Assembly: GCF_029989365.1 (NCBI RefSeq)
Contig: NZ_JAPRAQ010000008.1
Location: forward strand, 282,752-346,751
DNA length: 64,000 nucleotides
Direction: 5' to 3'
Source of the DNA: Bradyrhizobium sp. Arg816
GTDB lineage: Bacteria; Pseudomonadota; Alphaproteobacteria; Rhizobiales; Xanthobacteraceae
In this document: piece after piece, positions 1 through 11,166 of the stretch
Layout of the letters: each line of letters begins with the position of its first letter
How positions within the stretch are numbered: the first letter of the stretch is position 1
Notes under the pieces: generated by a model
Seen by the model: only the letters and a program-made list of their open reading frames with translations
The model's database searches: none
Told to the model about the DNA's origin: nothing
Made by a program: the position numbers and the translations under genes

Positions 1-641
1 CGCGAGAAGATCTTGGCCGACGAGGGCCAGCGCGCCAGCCGCCGGTGCCAACCCGGCAGCGTGTCGGCAAGGTCGTCGGTGACGACAAAACCGTCGCGGG
101 CGAGCGCAATCGCGGGCTCGAGCAATTGTGCAAGCGTGAACCGGCCCGAGCCATATTTTTCCAAGGCCAGCGCAAGACCTGCGACGGTGCCGGGCACGCC
201 GATGCCGAGCGCGGAATCGCGCGACTTCGCAGCATCGGGCTTGCCGTCAGCGCCGAGGAAGATCTGCGGGGTGGTCGCAGCCGGCGCGGTCTCGCGATAA
301 TCGATCGTGATGTCCTCGTTGCGCTCGGCCGAATGGATCACCATGAATCCGCCGCCGCCGATATTGCCGGCGCGCGGATACGTCACGGCCATCGCAAAGC
401 CGGTGGCGACCGCGGCATCGACCGCGTTGCCGCCGCGGCGCAGGATGTCGGTGCCGACTTGCGCCGATATCTTTTCCTGCGCCACCACCATGCCGTGCTC
501 GGACGGAACGGCGTGCACCGTGTCGAGCGCGGGTGGGACATAGGCCCGCCGCGCATCCTGGGCGGTCGCAGGCGCAAGACCAAACGCCAGAATGGTAACG
601 AAGGCGAAAAATGTCCGCCGTGTCGAATATGACGACATCAT
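1..641 (-). CDS. ggt: gamma-glutamyltransferase, N-terminal part (runs off left edge)
   Basis: Periplasmic enzyme that removes or transfers the gamma-glutamyl group of glutathione and similar peptides. Only about 213 N-terminal residues are inside the window, so the self-cleavage site and catalytic Thr of the small subunit are not visible. The start is ATG at 641 (a second in-frame ATG lies at 638), preceded by GGAAG. A signal peptide is clear: a basic start, then FFAFVTILAFGLAPATAQ with likely cleavage after ATAQ. Family motifs follow in order: GGNAVDAAVATGFAM, GNIGGGGFMVI and GIGVPGTVAGL. The gene is divergent from the MFS gene at 742, with 100 bp between them. The reading frame is open to the window edge without a break. 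Confidence 0.9.
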   Translation of the reverse strand, partial: MMSSYSTRRTFFAFVTILAFGLAPATAQDARRAYVPPALDTVHAVPSEHGMVVAQEKISAQVGTDILRRGGNAVDAAVATGFAMAVTYPRAGNIGGGGFMVIHSAERNEDITIDYRETAPAATTPQIFLGADGKPDAAKSRDSALGIGVPGTVAGLALALEKYGSGRFTLAQLLEPAIALARDGFVVTDDLADTLPGWHRRLARWPSSAKIFS

Positions 642-741
642 CAAGCTTCCGCCGTGGCCTTGGGGCAGTTCACACGCGTCGCTTCAATGCTATACGGTTT
701 GCCCTCACAGAGGCAAAACTGTTCGTGATGGGGACTGGAAT

Positions 742-2127
742 ATGACGACGATCGCCCCGGATGCGCGCTTGGTCGGCGCGCAGCGGACCTATCCGCCGCG
801 CGCCGCCGTCATCAGCTGGATTTTCTTCGACTGGGCCGCGCAGCCTTATTTCACACTGATCACGACCTTTATTTTCGCGCCATATTTCGCCACCAGCATT
901 GCGCCAGATCCCGCCACCGGCCAGTCGTTGTGGGGCTTCGCGATGGCGGCCGCGGGCCTCGCGATCGCGCTGATGTCGCCGGTGCTCGGCGCCATTGCCG
1001 ATGCCTCGGGCCGCAGGAAGCCGTGGATCGCGGGATTCGGCGCGCTGCTGGTGCTGGCGGCCTGCACGCTGTGGATCGGCAAGCCCGGCGATCTCGCCAT
1101 CATTCCGCCGCTGCTCACGGCGGTCGCGCTCGCCAGCGTCGGTGCGGAATTCGCCACCGTCTTCAACAACGCGATGATGCCGACCCTGGTGCCGCCTGAG
1201 CGGATCGGCCGGCTCTCCGGCACCGGCTGGGCCACGGGTTACATCGGCGGCATCGTCAGCCTCGTCATCGTGCTCGGCTTCCTCGCCGCCAATCCCGAGA
1301 CCGGCCGCACGTTGCTCGGCTTCAAGCCGCTGTTCGGGCTCGATCCGGTCAGCCATCAGGGCGATCGCATCGTGGGGCCGCTGACCGGGCTGTGGTTCAT
1401 CATCTTCGTGACGCCATTGTTCCTGTTCACGCCGGATTATCCGGCGAAGCACCCGGTGCGCGAGGCGCTGCGCGAGGGATTGTCGGATCTCAAGCAATCG
1501 ATCAAGGGTCTGCCGCAGCGGAAATCGCTCGCGGCATTTCTGCTCGCCAACATGATCTACACCGACGGTCTGGTGTCGCTGTTCGCGTTCGGCGGCATCT
1601 ATGCCGCCGGCACCTTCGGCTGGCACACGATCCAGATCGGCACCTTCGGCATCATGCTCGCGATTGCCGGCGCCCTTGGCGCATGGCTTGGCGGCAAGCT
1701 CGACGATCGTCTCGGGCCGAAGCACGTCATCGCCGGCAGCCTGCTTGTTCTGTTGCTGGCGGTGGCGGCCATTCTTCTGGTCGACAAGGACAGTGTCCTG
1801 TTCGTCAAGGTCGCACCACCTCTTCCGGGCGCGCCCCTGTTCTCCAGCGCGGCCGAGCGCGCTTATCTCGTTTTGGGTTGTCTCATCGGCGCTGCCGGCG
1901 GCCCGCTTCAGGCCGCCTCGCGCACGCTGCTGATCCGTCTCGCGCCCAAGGATCGCATCGCGCAGTATTTCGGGCTGTTCGCGCTGACGGGGAAGGTAAC
2001 GTCCTTCATCGGCCCGCTGCTGATCGGCATGATCACCGCGGTAACGGCGAGCCAGAAGGCCGGCATGGCCGTGCTGGTGGTGTTCTTCGTCGCGGGGCTG
2101 GGGTTGTTGATGCGGGTACGGGAGTAG
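742..2127 (+). CDS. MFS transporter, UMF1 (Atg22-like) family
   Basis: 461-residue inner-membrane permease with about 12 hydrophobic segments. The opening ISWIFFDWAAQPYFTLI and the early loop GAIADASGRRKPWI are typical of the UMF1/YxiO branch of the major facilitator superfamily, whose yeast relative Atg22 exports amino acids from the vacuole; the bacterial substrate is unknown. The reading frame is open upstream to 592, but the conserved N-terminus and a GGGGA-containing stretch just before ATG 742 favour this start. A long central loop (GFKPLFGLDPVSHQGD) separates the two halves. It stands alone between ggt and purH, and its stop is followed within a few bases by a palindromic repeat. Confidence 0.85.
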   Translation: MTTIAPDARLVGAQRTYPPRAAVISWIFFDWAAQPYFTLITTFIFAPYFATSIAPDPATGQSLWGFAMAAAGLAIALMSPVLGAIADASGRRKPWIAGFGALLVLAACTLWIGKPGDLAIIPPLLTAVALASVGAEFATVFNNAMMPTLVPPERIGRLSGTGWATGYIGGIVSLVIVLGFLAANPETGRTLLGFKPLFGLDPVSHQGDRIVGPLTGLWFIIFVTPLFLFTPDYPAKHPVREALREGLSDLKQSIKGLPQRKSLAAFLLANMIYTDGLVSLFAFGGIYAAGTFGWHTIQIGTFGIMLAIAGALGAWLGGKLDDRLGPKHVIAGSLLVLLLAVAAILLVDKDSVLFVKVAPPLPGAPLFSSAAERAYLVLGCLIGAAGGPLQAASRTLLIRLAPKDRIAQYFGLFALTGKVTSFIGPLLIGMITAVTASQKAGMAVLVVFFVAGLGLLMRVRE

Positions 2128-2130
2128 TGG

Positions 2131-2217
2131 CGTAGCCCGGATGGAGCGAAGCGCAATCCGGGGCCGCTGTTGCTGGGACGTGAAACCCGGATTTCGCTGC
2201 GCTCCATCCGGGCTACG
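2131..2217. repeat. palindromic intergenic element, family A copy 1
   Basis: Imperfect palindrome whose arms are CGTAGCCCGGATGGAGCG and its complement CGCTCCATCCGGGCTACG, with an inner AATCCGGG/CCCGGAT pair. It lies between the convergent ends of the MFS gene and purH, where the folded RNA could also help termination. Further copies lie at 14503 and 60868. Confidence 0.9.
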
Positions 2218-2228
2218 CTCGCGGTGAG

Positions 2229-3821
2229 TTAGTGCCTGAAGTGCCGCGTGCCCGTGAACACCATGGCGATGCCGTGCTCATCGGCGGCCTTGATCACCTC
2301 GTCGTCGCGCATGGAGCCGCCGGGCTGCACCACGGCGGTGGCGCCGGCCTCGATGCAGGCGAGCATGCCGTCGGCGAACGGGAAGAACGCGTCCGACGCC
2401 ACCACCGAGCCCTTGGTGAGCGGCTCGGCGAGCTTGAGCTCATTCGCCGCATCCAGCGCCTTGCGCGCCGCGATCCGCGCTGAATCCACCCGGCTCATCT
2501 GGCCCGCGCCGATGCCGACGGTGGCCAGATCCTTGGCGTAGATGATGGTGTTGGACTTGACGTGCTTTGCCACGCGGAACGCGAATTTCAGATCGCGCAT
2601 CTCGGCATCATCAGGCGCACGCTTGGTGACGACCTTGAAGGTCATGTCGTCGACCACGGCGTTGTCGCGGCTTTGCACGAGGAGGCCGCCGGCGACCGTC
2701 TTGGCGGTGAGGCCAGGCGCGCGCGGATCGGGCAGGCTGCCGGCGAGCAGCAGGCGCAGATTCTTGCGCGCGCCGATGATGGCGATGGCCTCCTCGCTGG
2801 CATCGGGCGCGATGATCACCTCGGTGAAGATCTTCGTGATCTCGCGCGCGGTGTCGGCGTCGAGTGCGCGGTTCATCGCGATGATGCCGCCGAACGCCGA
2901 GGTGGAATCGCAGGCCAGCGCCTTGCGATAGGCGCTGACGAGATCGGACCCTTCGGCCACGCCGCACGGATTGGCGTGCTTGACGATGACGCAGGCCGCG
3001 GTGCGCTTGGCGTCGAACTCGCCGATGCACTCATAGGCCGCATCGGTGTCGTTGATGTTGTTGTAGGAAAGCTCCTTGCCCTGGAGCTGCCGCGCGGTGG
3101 AGACGCCCGGCCGCTTGTCGGGCGTCGCATAGAACGCCGCGGTCTGGTGCGGGTTCTCGCCATAGCGCAGCGACTGGATCAGTCTGCCGCCGAAGGCGCG
3201 GAAGTCGGGCGCGTTGATTTCGAGCTGGCGGTTGAACCAGTTCGAGATCGCGGCGTCGTAAGCTCCAGTGCGCGCATAGGCCTTTGCGGCAAGCCGCCGG
3301 CGCAGCTTCAACGTCGTCGATCCGTTGTTGGCCGCGAGCTCGTCGAGCAGGGCCTTGTAGTCCTCGGCCTCGACCACGACGGCGACGTCGTCATGGTTCT
3401 TTGCCGCGGCGCGGATCATCGCGGGGCCGCCGATGTCGATGTTCTCGATGCAATCCTGGAAGCCCGCGCCTTTGTCGACGGTGGCCTCGAACGGATACAG
3501 GTTGACGACCAGGAGGTCGATCGGCGCGATGCCGTGCGCCTTCATGGCGTCCGCATGTTCCTTGTTGTCGCGGATCGCGAGCAGGCCGCCATGCACCTTC
3601 GGATGCAGCGTCTTGACGCGGCCGTCCATCATCTCGGGGAAGCCGGTGAGGTCGGAAACGTCTTTCACCTTGAGGCCGGCCGCGGCGATCGCCTTGGCGG
3701 TGCCGCCGGTCGAGACCAGCTCGACATCGTGCGCGGCAAGCGCCTTTGCGAACTCGATCAGGCCGGTCTTGTCGGAGACGGAGAGAAGAGCACGGGTAAC
3801 GCGGCGGGGATGGTCAGTCAT
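2229..3821 (-). CDS. purH: bifunctional AICAR formyltransferase / IMP cyclohydrolase
   Basis: 530 residues, the usual PurH length. It catalyses the last two steps of de novo purine synthesis: formylation of AICAR with 10-formyl-THF and cyclisation to IMP. The N-terminal MGS-like cyclohydrolase domain starts RRVTRALLSVSDKTGLIEFA. The C-terminal transformylase carries VKHANPCGVAEG (the Lys-His region), SLRYGENPHQ and SAFGGIIAMN. ATG 3821 gives the canonical MTDHPRRVTRALLSVSDK start; the 28 residues open upstream look like non-coding translation. It is the last gene of the minus-strand series rsmB, heparinase, purH. folD at 36193 supplies its cofactor pool. Confidence 0.97.
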   Translation of the reverse strand: MTDHPRRVTRALLSVSDKTGLIEFAKALAAHDVELVSTGGTAKAIAAAGLKVKDVSDLTGFPEMMDGRVKTLHPKVHGGLLAIRDNKEHADAMKAHGIAPIDLLVVNLYPFEATVDKGAGFQDCIENIDIGGPAMIRAAAKNHDDVAVVVEAEDYKALLDELAANNGSTTLKLRRRLAAKAYARTGAYDAAISNWFNRQLEINAPDFRAFGGRLIQSLRYGENPHQTAAFYATPDKRPGVSTARQLQGKELSYNNINDTDAAYECIGEFDAKRTAACVIVKHANPCGVAEGSDLVSAYRKALACDSTSAFGGIIAMNRALDADTAREITKIFTEVIIAPDASEEAIAIIGARKNLRLLLAGSLPDPRAPGLTAKTVAGGLLVQSRDNAVVDDMTFKVVTKRAPDDAEMRDLKFAFRVAKHVKSNTIIYAKDLATVGIGAGQMSRVDSARIAARKALDAANELKLAEPLTKGSVVASDAFFPFADGMLACIEAGATAVVQPGGSMRDDEVIKAADEHGIAMVFTGTRHFRH

Positions 3822-3987
3822 GAGCAAGATCCTCTGTCTTAAGGAGTGTCTATGCCCAGGCGCGCGGCGTCTTTGTCCCGCGCTTCCCGATGGTGCTCCA
3901 TCCAAGGTCGCCAGTCGCGCGAGCGAGGGCTCGATAGCAGCTTTCGGCCGTTTTCACAACGATGAGATGGGGCCGAATCGTGCGCGT

Positions 3988-5745
3988 TTACAGCGGAAGT
4001 TCCGGCTCGCGCCGGGCGTTGCGGCGGGCATTGGTGACTGCCGGCGAAGCGGTGGAGCGGACGAAGCTCCAGCGGATCGAGGGCCCCTGCCGCGCATCCT
4101 GCCGGATCACGATCTGCGCGGTGCGGCGCGGGCCGTCATTGCCGGCCAGGAACACGCTGTCCTCGAGATCGACCTTGTCGTCGAGCGCCTCGAAGGTCCA
4201 GACGTCGCGGTTCGGCAGCACCAGCATGACGCCACGGGCATCCGACAGCCGGCTCGCCTTCACCGCCGGATGCAGATGGAAGCGCAACGCGAAGTCGGCG
4301 TCGGCGCCCTTGAAGCGTCCGCCCTGCGGCGGCGACAGCGTGTCCTCGCCGTCGATGCGCGCGCCGTCATTGGCGACCATCAGCACGCGGCGATGGATCG
4401 CGCCGAATTTCGCGAGATAGCCGTCGTGCGAGGTCGTGAGCAGCGTGCCGTTCTGAACGATCTCGCGATAGCTCTCGACCTCGACGGGGCCGCTGGTAAC
4501 GGGCGAGCCGTGCAGGAGGCGCTTCATCGCCGACATCTCGACGAACTGGCATGAGGACGTCTCGTGATAGGTCAGCGTCGAATGCGCCGCGGTGCCGCGT
4601 GCGAACGGCCGCCAATTGTCGCGGCCCGTGGTCGGCATGCCGCAATTGGTGACGATGCGGCTGATGCCGGAAGACAATTCGAACGACAGGCAGCCGGCAT
4701 GGGCGTCGTGGCTGACGCCGGCCGGCGGCGGCGGGCCGGTGTCGATGATCAGCGTGGTCTGGCCGGCGTCGAGGCGCTGGAAGCCAGTATGCGGCATGTT
4801 CGCCATCGGCGCGCCGTGGGTGTCGTCATAGGCGAGCAGCGTGGCGAGCAGGTCCGAGGGCGTCGCGCTCATGCCGTTGAAGAGCGCGAAATTGCCGTCG
4901 CCGTGCCGGAAGAAGCGCAGCATCGGCATCATGCGGTCGATCGCGTTGAGCAGCGCCGGCGGCGGCGCGATGTTGCGCGCGGCAAAGGTCTGCCGCAGCG
5001 GCAGCAGGTCGATCAAGATCTCGATCAGCGCGCCCGGATTGCGCGAGATGTGGCCGCCGTCGGGCAGGATCTGCCGCTGCAACTCGTCCGAGAGCTTTTT
5101 CGACGCACTGCGGATCTGCCCTGCCTGGTTGGCAAGGCACAGCGCCGCGTAGCATAGCGCGATCAGCACCTGGAGCTTCGGCACCCCGTCGGGAATGTTG
5201 ACCATGGTGTAGCGCAGGAGGCGGACCTCCCGCGCCAGCGCCCGCAGATAGCGGCGGTAGAATTTGTTGTCGGTGTCGTTGAGCACCAGCGGCGCCTGCG
5301 ACAGCAGCGAGATCACACGCCGCGCCAGCACGTCGGCGCGCCGTGCGACGGCGCGGCGCTTGTTGGCGGGGTTGGCGATCCAGTCCTCGACCAGCGCGCG
5401 CGCATTGGCGCGCGTCAGCGCGGTGTCGGCGGCGCGCAGATGGCGCAGCCAGCCGAAGCCGAGCAGCGCGACCTCCCAGTCTTCCGACGGCGGTTCGAGA
5501 TCGAAGATCGAGCGGCCGTGGCAATTGACGATCTTGCCGGCGAAGACGAAGCGGCCGGCATAGATCTCTGCGGCGCGGGTCGCATCCGCCGTGCGCAGGT
5601 CATGCGGCGCGATGATCAGCCGGTCGGTACGGCCGGGCCAGACCCGCGACAGCGCAACGGAACCGCCGCTCGCGCGCGCGAGCATGTTCCGCGCGAAGCG
5701 GTTCATCACCAGCGTCGAGATACGTCTGCGTTGAGCGACCGACAC
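3988..5745 (-). CDS. heparinase II/III family protein
   Basis: 585 residues. The N-terminal half is an alpha-helical toroid-like domain (from about residue 60; WEVALLGFGWLRHLRAADTAL). The C-terminal half is beta-rich, as in the heparinase II/III C-terminal family (HAGCLSFELSSG, RGTAAHSTLTYHETSSCQF, RRVLMVANDGARIDGEDTL), with conserved His and Tyr residues. The family cleaves or binds acidic polysaccharides; the actual substrate here is unknown. No signal peptide is evident. The start is GTG 5745 with AAGG six bases upstream; an in-frame ATG at 5706 (MNRFARNML) is the alternative. The place between rsmB and purH is a conserved order in Rhizobiales. Confidence 0.88.
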   Translation of the reverse strand: MSVAQRRRISTLVMNRFARNMLARASGGSVALSRVWPGRTDRLIIAPHDLRTADATRAAEIYAGRFVFAGKIVNCHGRSIFDLEPPSEDWEVALLGFGWLRHLRAADTALTRANARALVEDWIANPANKRRAVARRADVLARRVISLLSQAPLVLNDTDNKFYRRYLRALAREVRLLRYTMVNIPDGVPKLQVLIALCYAALCLANQAGQIRSASKKLSDELQRQILPDGGHISRNPGALIEILIDLLPLRQTFAARNIAPPPALLNAIDRMMPMLRFFRHGDGNFALFNGMSATPSDLLATLLAYDDTHGAPMANMPHTGFQRLDAGQTTLIIDTGPPPPAGVSHDAHAGCLSFELSSGISRIVTNCGMPTTGRDNWRPFARGTAAHSTLTYHETSSCQFVEMSAMKRLLHGSPVTSGPVEVESYREIVQNGTLLTTSHDGYLAKFGAIHRRVLMVANDGARIDGEDTLSPPQGGRFKGADADFALRFHLHPAVKASRLSDARGVMLVLPNRDVWTFEALDDKVDLEDSVFLAGNDGPRRTAQIVIRQDARQGPSIRWSFVRSTASPAVTNARRNARREPELPL

Positions 5746-5861
5746 GCCTTGCCTTGGAGGGGGAGAGGATTAACGACGAATCCTTCTTAATCCCAAAATC
5801 GGACGTCTGACACCATCTTGAAGTGTCGCGAATCAGCGCCGGCGCAAAAACCGGTGCAAAA

Positions 5862-7208
5862 TCAGGATTTAACGAGCCGGGCTGCGTAGAAACCGTCGAG
5901 CCCGCCGAGCTTGGGATCGGCGTTAGGCAGGTGGCTGGGCAGCGTGCGCAGGTCGCCCTCTGTGGTGATGATCTCGCTGAGCCCCGAGACCTCGGAAGCG
6001 TCGACCGGCACGCGGCGCAGGCCACTCTCCACGGCCAGCAGCGCGGCAATCGCCTGCTCGCCCTCTTCGGGTTCCAGGGAACAGGTGCAGTAGACCAGCG
6101 TCCCGCCCGGCTTGAGCAGCGAGACGGATTTCTTCAGCAGCCGCCGCTGGAGCGCGGTCAGGGCGGCGACGTCGGATTCCTGCCGGAGCCACGCGACATC
6201 GGGATGGCGCCGGATCGTGCCGGTCGATGTGCAGGGCGCATCGATCAGGATGCCGTCAAAACCCTCGGCAGGGCCGGCCCATTCCACGGCGTCGGCGACG
6301 ACAGTCTCGGCCTGGAGCGACAGCCGCGTCAGATTCTCGCGCAGACGTGCCACCCGGGCGGGTGAGCGGTCGATCGCCGTGACATGCGCGCCGGCGTGGG
6401 CCAGTTGCGCGGTCTTGCCGCCCGGTGCGGCGCAGAGATCGGCAACGGCCTTGCCCTTGATGTCGCCGAACAATCGCGCCGGCAGCGCGGCGGCGGCATC
6501 CTGCACCCACCATTGTCCTTCGGCAAAGCCCGGCAGCACCGTCACCGAGCCGTGCAGCAGCATCCGCACCGTGCCAGTCGGCAGCGTCTCGCCATGCAGG
6601 CGGCTCGCCCATTGCGCGGCATCCGATTTCACGGTGAGGTCGAGCGAGGGCTCGTGGCCGAGCGCCAGCGCCATATCCCTTGCGGTCGCCTCGCCGTAAT
6701 GCGCGCTCCAGCGCGCGAGCAGCCAGGGCGGCAGGTCCAGCGATTGCGCGGCAACTTCATCCACCAGCGCCTTGCCCTCGCGCGCGCAGCGGCGCAGCAC
6801 GGCATTGACGAGGCCGGCATAACGCGCGGCGCGCCGGTCGGATTGGACGAGGCGGACGGAGAGATCGACCGCGGCGTGATCGGGCACGTCCATCCAGAGG
6901 ATCTGGGCGGCGCCGATCAGGAGTGCGCTCTGTGCGCGCGGCGCTTCGGAGGGAATGCCCTTGTCGAGCAGGCGGGACAGCACATGGCCGAGCGTGCCGA
7001 GCCGGCGCAGCACGGTCGCGACCAGGCGGCGCATCAGCGCGCGATCGCGGTCGGCGAGCGTCTTCAATCCGGGATGGGCACCGCTGCCGTCGAGTTGATC
7101 GTCAAGCGTGCGGTGCTTGTGCAGCACGCCGTCGACGATGTCGGCGGCAATCCGCCGTGCCGCGAGACCAGGCACTTCGGACGGAGGGGCGAAACGTTGA
7201 GATGGCAT
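5862..7208 (-). CDS. rsmB: 16S rRNA (cytosine-967 C5)-methyltransferase
   Basis: 448 residues. The N-terminal NusB-like domain (about 1-140, AARRIAADIVDGVLHKHRTLDDQ) binds RNA. The C-terminal Rossmann methyltransferase domain shows the SAM motif LCAAPGGKTAQLAHAGA, motif IV IDAPCTSTGTIRRHPDVAW and motif VI with the catalytic Cys in VYCTCSLEPEEGE. It methylates C967 of 16S rRNA. ATG 7208 (MPSQRFAPPSEVPG) is chosen over an upstream extension. It heads the minus-strand run continuing to the heparinase gene and purH, and is divergent from the SdhAF4 gene. Confidence 0.95.
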   Translation of the reverse strand: MPSQRFAPPSEVPGLAARRIAADIVDGVLHKHRTLDDQLDGSGAHPGLKTLADRDRALMRRLVATVLRRLGTLGHVLSRLLDKGIPSEAPRAQSALLIGAAQILWMDVPDHAAVDLSVRLVQSDRRAARYAGLVNAVLRRCAREGKALVDEVAAQSLDLPPWLLARWSAHYGEATARDMALALGHEPSLDLTVKSDAAQWASRLHGETLPTGTVRMLLHGSVTVLPGFAEGQWWVQDAAAALPARLFGDIKGKAVADLCAAPGGKTAQLAHAGAHVTAIDRSPARVARLRENLTRLSLQAETVVADAVEWAGPAEGFDGILIDAPCTSTGTIRRHPDVAWLRQESDVAALTALQRRLLKKSVSLLKPGGTLVYCTCSLEPEEGEQAIAALLAVESGLRRVPVDASEVSGLSEIITTEGDLRTLPSHLPNADPKLGGLDGFYAARLVKS

Positions 7209-7395
7209 GCGGCTTAAGGTTCTTAGCGAGCGGCAGTTCCGCCGCAATGGGCGCATGCCTCGAGAGACCGATCTCTGGCACGCGAATATGCCAAATGTAA
7301 GAATGGCCTCTCGTGTTTACAGCCCGTCATGACTATTTCAGCAATGCGATATTGGACCTCGCACGCCCAGTGATCCTGCGCTAGGAACCATCGAG

Positions 7396-7590
7396 ATGAG
7401 TGACCAGCCCTCCGTTCCCGATCGCAAGCTCACCCCGGCCGCCCAGCGCGCGCTGGCCGAAGCCGAAGCGCGGCGGCAGGCTGCTGCTGCCCACGCCGCG
7501 GCGGCGCCGAAGGAATTGCAGGGACCGAAGGGACCTGAGCCCACCCGCTACGGCGATTGGGAGCGCAAAGGTATCGCCTCGGACTTTTGA
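7396..7590 (+). CDS. DUF1674 / succinate dehydrogenase assembly factor 4 (SdhAF4)-like
   Basis: 64-residue protein. The Ala/Arg-rich N-terminal helix (AAQRALAEAEARRQAAAAHAA) is followed by the conserved tail GPEPTRYGDWERKGIASDF, the signature of DUF1674. The mitochondrial homologue Sdh8/SDHAF4 binds flavinylated SdhA and protects it before complex II assembly; the same role here is inference. The gene is divergent from rsmB, with a 187-bp gap. Confidence 0.88.
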   Translation: MSDQPSVPDRKLTPAAQRALAEAEARRQAAAAHAAAAPKELQGPKGPEPTRYGDWERKGIASDF

Positions 7591-7659
7591 GGCTGTCGTT
7601 TGAGGCTGGCTTTTGAGGCTATGTTGCCGGATCGCCCGACTCAGCCCTAGCGTGCGCGG

Positions 7660-8241
7660 ATGCCGCGTTTCGATCCCAGCCACCGGCCTTCATACAGTGG
7701 TTCGCCGTTCGGTCGCCACTTCTCGGGGCTGTTGCCGTGGATGTTCGTGGTCGGAATCGCGGTGGCCGTCGTGCTTACGTTCCGGCACGGGATGAACTGG
7801 CCCTTCCCGCATGCGATCGACGGTCAATCGCGGGATGCCAAGATCATTTTGCAGCAGGCCGATCCGGACATCCGTCAGCCGGTCGACGTCATTCGCACGA
7901 TCGACGGCGATACCTTTCTCGCTCGCGTGCACCAGCGCGACGGACGTGTTCTCATTGCGCGCGTTCGCCTGCGCGGCATCGATGCGCCCGAGATGAAAGC
8001 ATCCTGCCAGGATGAATTGGACAAGGCTCAAGCGGCGACCGGCGCGCTGCGCGATCTGCTCGGCCAGGGCGGCGTGACGATCACCAATCTTGGCCCCGAC
8101 AAATACGGCCGCGTTCTCGCTAATGTTGCGACAAGGCGAACCGCGGACGTATCTGCCGCACTGCTCGCCGGCGGTTACGCGCGCAGCTACAATGGCGGCC
8201 ATCGCGACGGCTGGTGCGCGCGCGGCTGGCGCTTCTGGTAA
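7660..8241 (+). CDS. membrane-anchored thermonuclease (SNase) family protein
   Basis: 193 residues. One hydrophobic segment (about 27-42, LLPWMFVVGIAVAVVLTF) should anchor it with the catalytic domain outside. The staphylococcal-nuclease fold follows: VDVIRTIDGDTF with the metal-binding Asp residues, RVRLRGIDAPEMKASC with the catalytic Arg and Glu, and DKYGRVLANV with the second Arg. All three catalytic residues of SNase are therefore present. The C-terminus RDGWCARGWRFW is the usual end of the alphaproteobacterial branch. It is followed directly by a hairpin terminator. Confidence 0.9.
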   Translation: MPRFDPSHRPSYSGSPFGRHFSGLLPWMFVVGIAVAVVLTFRHGMNWPFPHAIDGQSRDAKIILQQADPDIRQPVDVIRTIDGDTFLARVHQRDGRVLIARVRLRGIDAPEMKASCQDELDKAQAATGALRDLLGQGGVTITNLGPDKYGRVLANVATRRTADVSAALLAGGYARSYNGGHRDGWCARGWRFW

Positions 8242-8247
8242 CAAAAA

Positions 8248-8269
8248 AGCCGCGTCGAAAGACGCGGCT
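8248..8269 (-). terminator. bidirectional intrinsic terminator
   Basis: Perfect 9-bp stem AGCCGCGTC / GACGCGGCT with a GAAA loop, preceded on the plus strand by six A residues. On the minus strand this gives a stem followed by a T-run, so it best serves the L,D-transpeptidase gene ending at 8292. On the plus strand CTTGCTT follows, so it can also end the nuclease gene. Confidence 0.9.
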
Positions 8270-8291
8270 CTTGCTTGCCTGATCCCGGCGA

Positions 8292-8810
8292 TCAGCGCGT
8301 CACGACCACCGTCGTGCCGACCGAGACGCGGCTGTAGAGATCGGTGATGTCGTCGTTGAGCATGCGGATGCAGCCATAGGAGACGAAGCCGCCGACCGAG
8401 CCCGGCACATTGGTGCCGTGGATGGCATATTCGCCGCCGGCCAGCGTCATCGCCGCAACGCCCATCGGGTTGCGCGGCGAGCCGCCCGGAATGACGTCCG
8501 GGATGCTGGGCTTGTCGCGCTTCACTTCCGCAGGCGGCGACCAGGCCGGGTTGATATATTTGCCGTCGATGCGGGTGGTGCCGGCCCATTGCTTGCCGGA
8601 CTTGCCGACACCGACCGGATAGCGCACGGCGTGGCCGTTATCGAGGATGAGATAGAGCCGCCGCTCGTTGGTTTTGACCACGATGGTGCCCGGCGAATAG
8701 TCGGCCAGGTGCGCCCCCACCATTTCCGGCCGCGCCTGCGCCGCCGTCGACATCAAGACCCCAACCCCGATGGTGGCGGTGAGCGCCACAGCAATCCTTA
8801 CCGACATCAA
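8292..8810 (-). CDS. L,D-transpeptidase (YkuD domain), exported
   Basis: 172 residues with a signal peptide (VRIAVALTATIGVGVLMSTAAQARP). It makes 3-3 peptidoglycan cross-links or attaches proteins to peptidoglycan. The YkuD domain spans about residues 42-171. Catalytic motifs are complete: HGTN (about 131-134) and SYGCIRM with the nucleophile Cys near residue 147, followed by a conserved Arg. The product is short, with only the catalytic domain, as is common for rhizobial paralogues. Two ATGs at 8810 and 8807 are equivalent starts. It is convergent with the nuclease gene and shares its terminator. Confidence 0.93.
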   Translation of the reverse strand: MMSVRIAVALTATIGVGVLMSTAAQARPEMVGAHLADYSPGTIVVKTNERRLYLILDNGHAVRYPVGVGKSGKQWAGTTRIDGKYINPAWSPPAEVKRDKPSIPDVIPGGSPRNPMGVAAMTLAGGEYAIHGTNVPGSVGGFVSYGCIRMLNDDITDLYSRVSVGTTVVVTR

Positions 8811-9219
8811 TTTTTCCTCTGCCCCGAACGGATCGTCAAAAACTACGCAGCACCGGCAATTGCCCGCTTGCCCGGATATTCTTAACCGCGCCTGTTAACC
8901 GGATGGTTTCCACGCGCGGCCGCCAAGGGCCCGCCAGCACGCGGAACAAAGAAAATGTTCGAAATAAAGTAAATGACAAGAAAACAACACTTGGCTGGAA
9001 AGATGCGGGCGCGGAGCCGCGCGCCCTGACAAGTGCGTGAGGGTGTGAATGGCCGTTATTTGGGGGGCTCTCTGTGTCTCGGACGCGCTGCAGCGCCTTG
9101 GCCCTGCTGCGCAGAGCCGGGACCCAGGAGGCCACACGCTCTGCCGTTGGATCGGCCCCGGCTCTGCTGCGCACCGCTGAAGAAGCGCTGCGCTGCGTCC
9201 GGGGCACGAGAGCGGAGCC
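8811..9219. other. gene-free stretch between L,D-transpeptidase and acs
   Basis: No convincing coding frame. The left half (about 8880-9000) is AT-richer and should hold the transpeptidase promoter. The right half is largely taken up by the palindromic element at 9076-9206. I see no RNA gene here. Confidence 0.6.
9076..9206. repeat. long imperfect palindrome, family I
   Basis: Outer arms GGACGCGCTGCAGCG (from 9081) and GCGCTGCGCTGCGTCC (to 9200), and inner arms CGCAGAGCCGGGACC / GGCCCCGGCTCTGCTGCG. It sits just after the stop of acs on the minus strand and could fold into a long cruciform or RNA hairpin. Only one copy of this family was noticed in the window. Confidence 0.75.

Positions 9220-11166
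<1,947 letters not shown>

Noticed and set aside
670..1725. 351-codon minus-strand frame opposite the UMF1 permease
   Set aside because: Arg/Glu/His-rich shadow of a membrane protein gene, no motifs.
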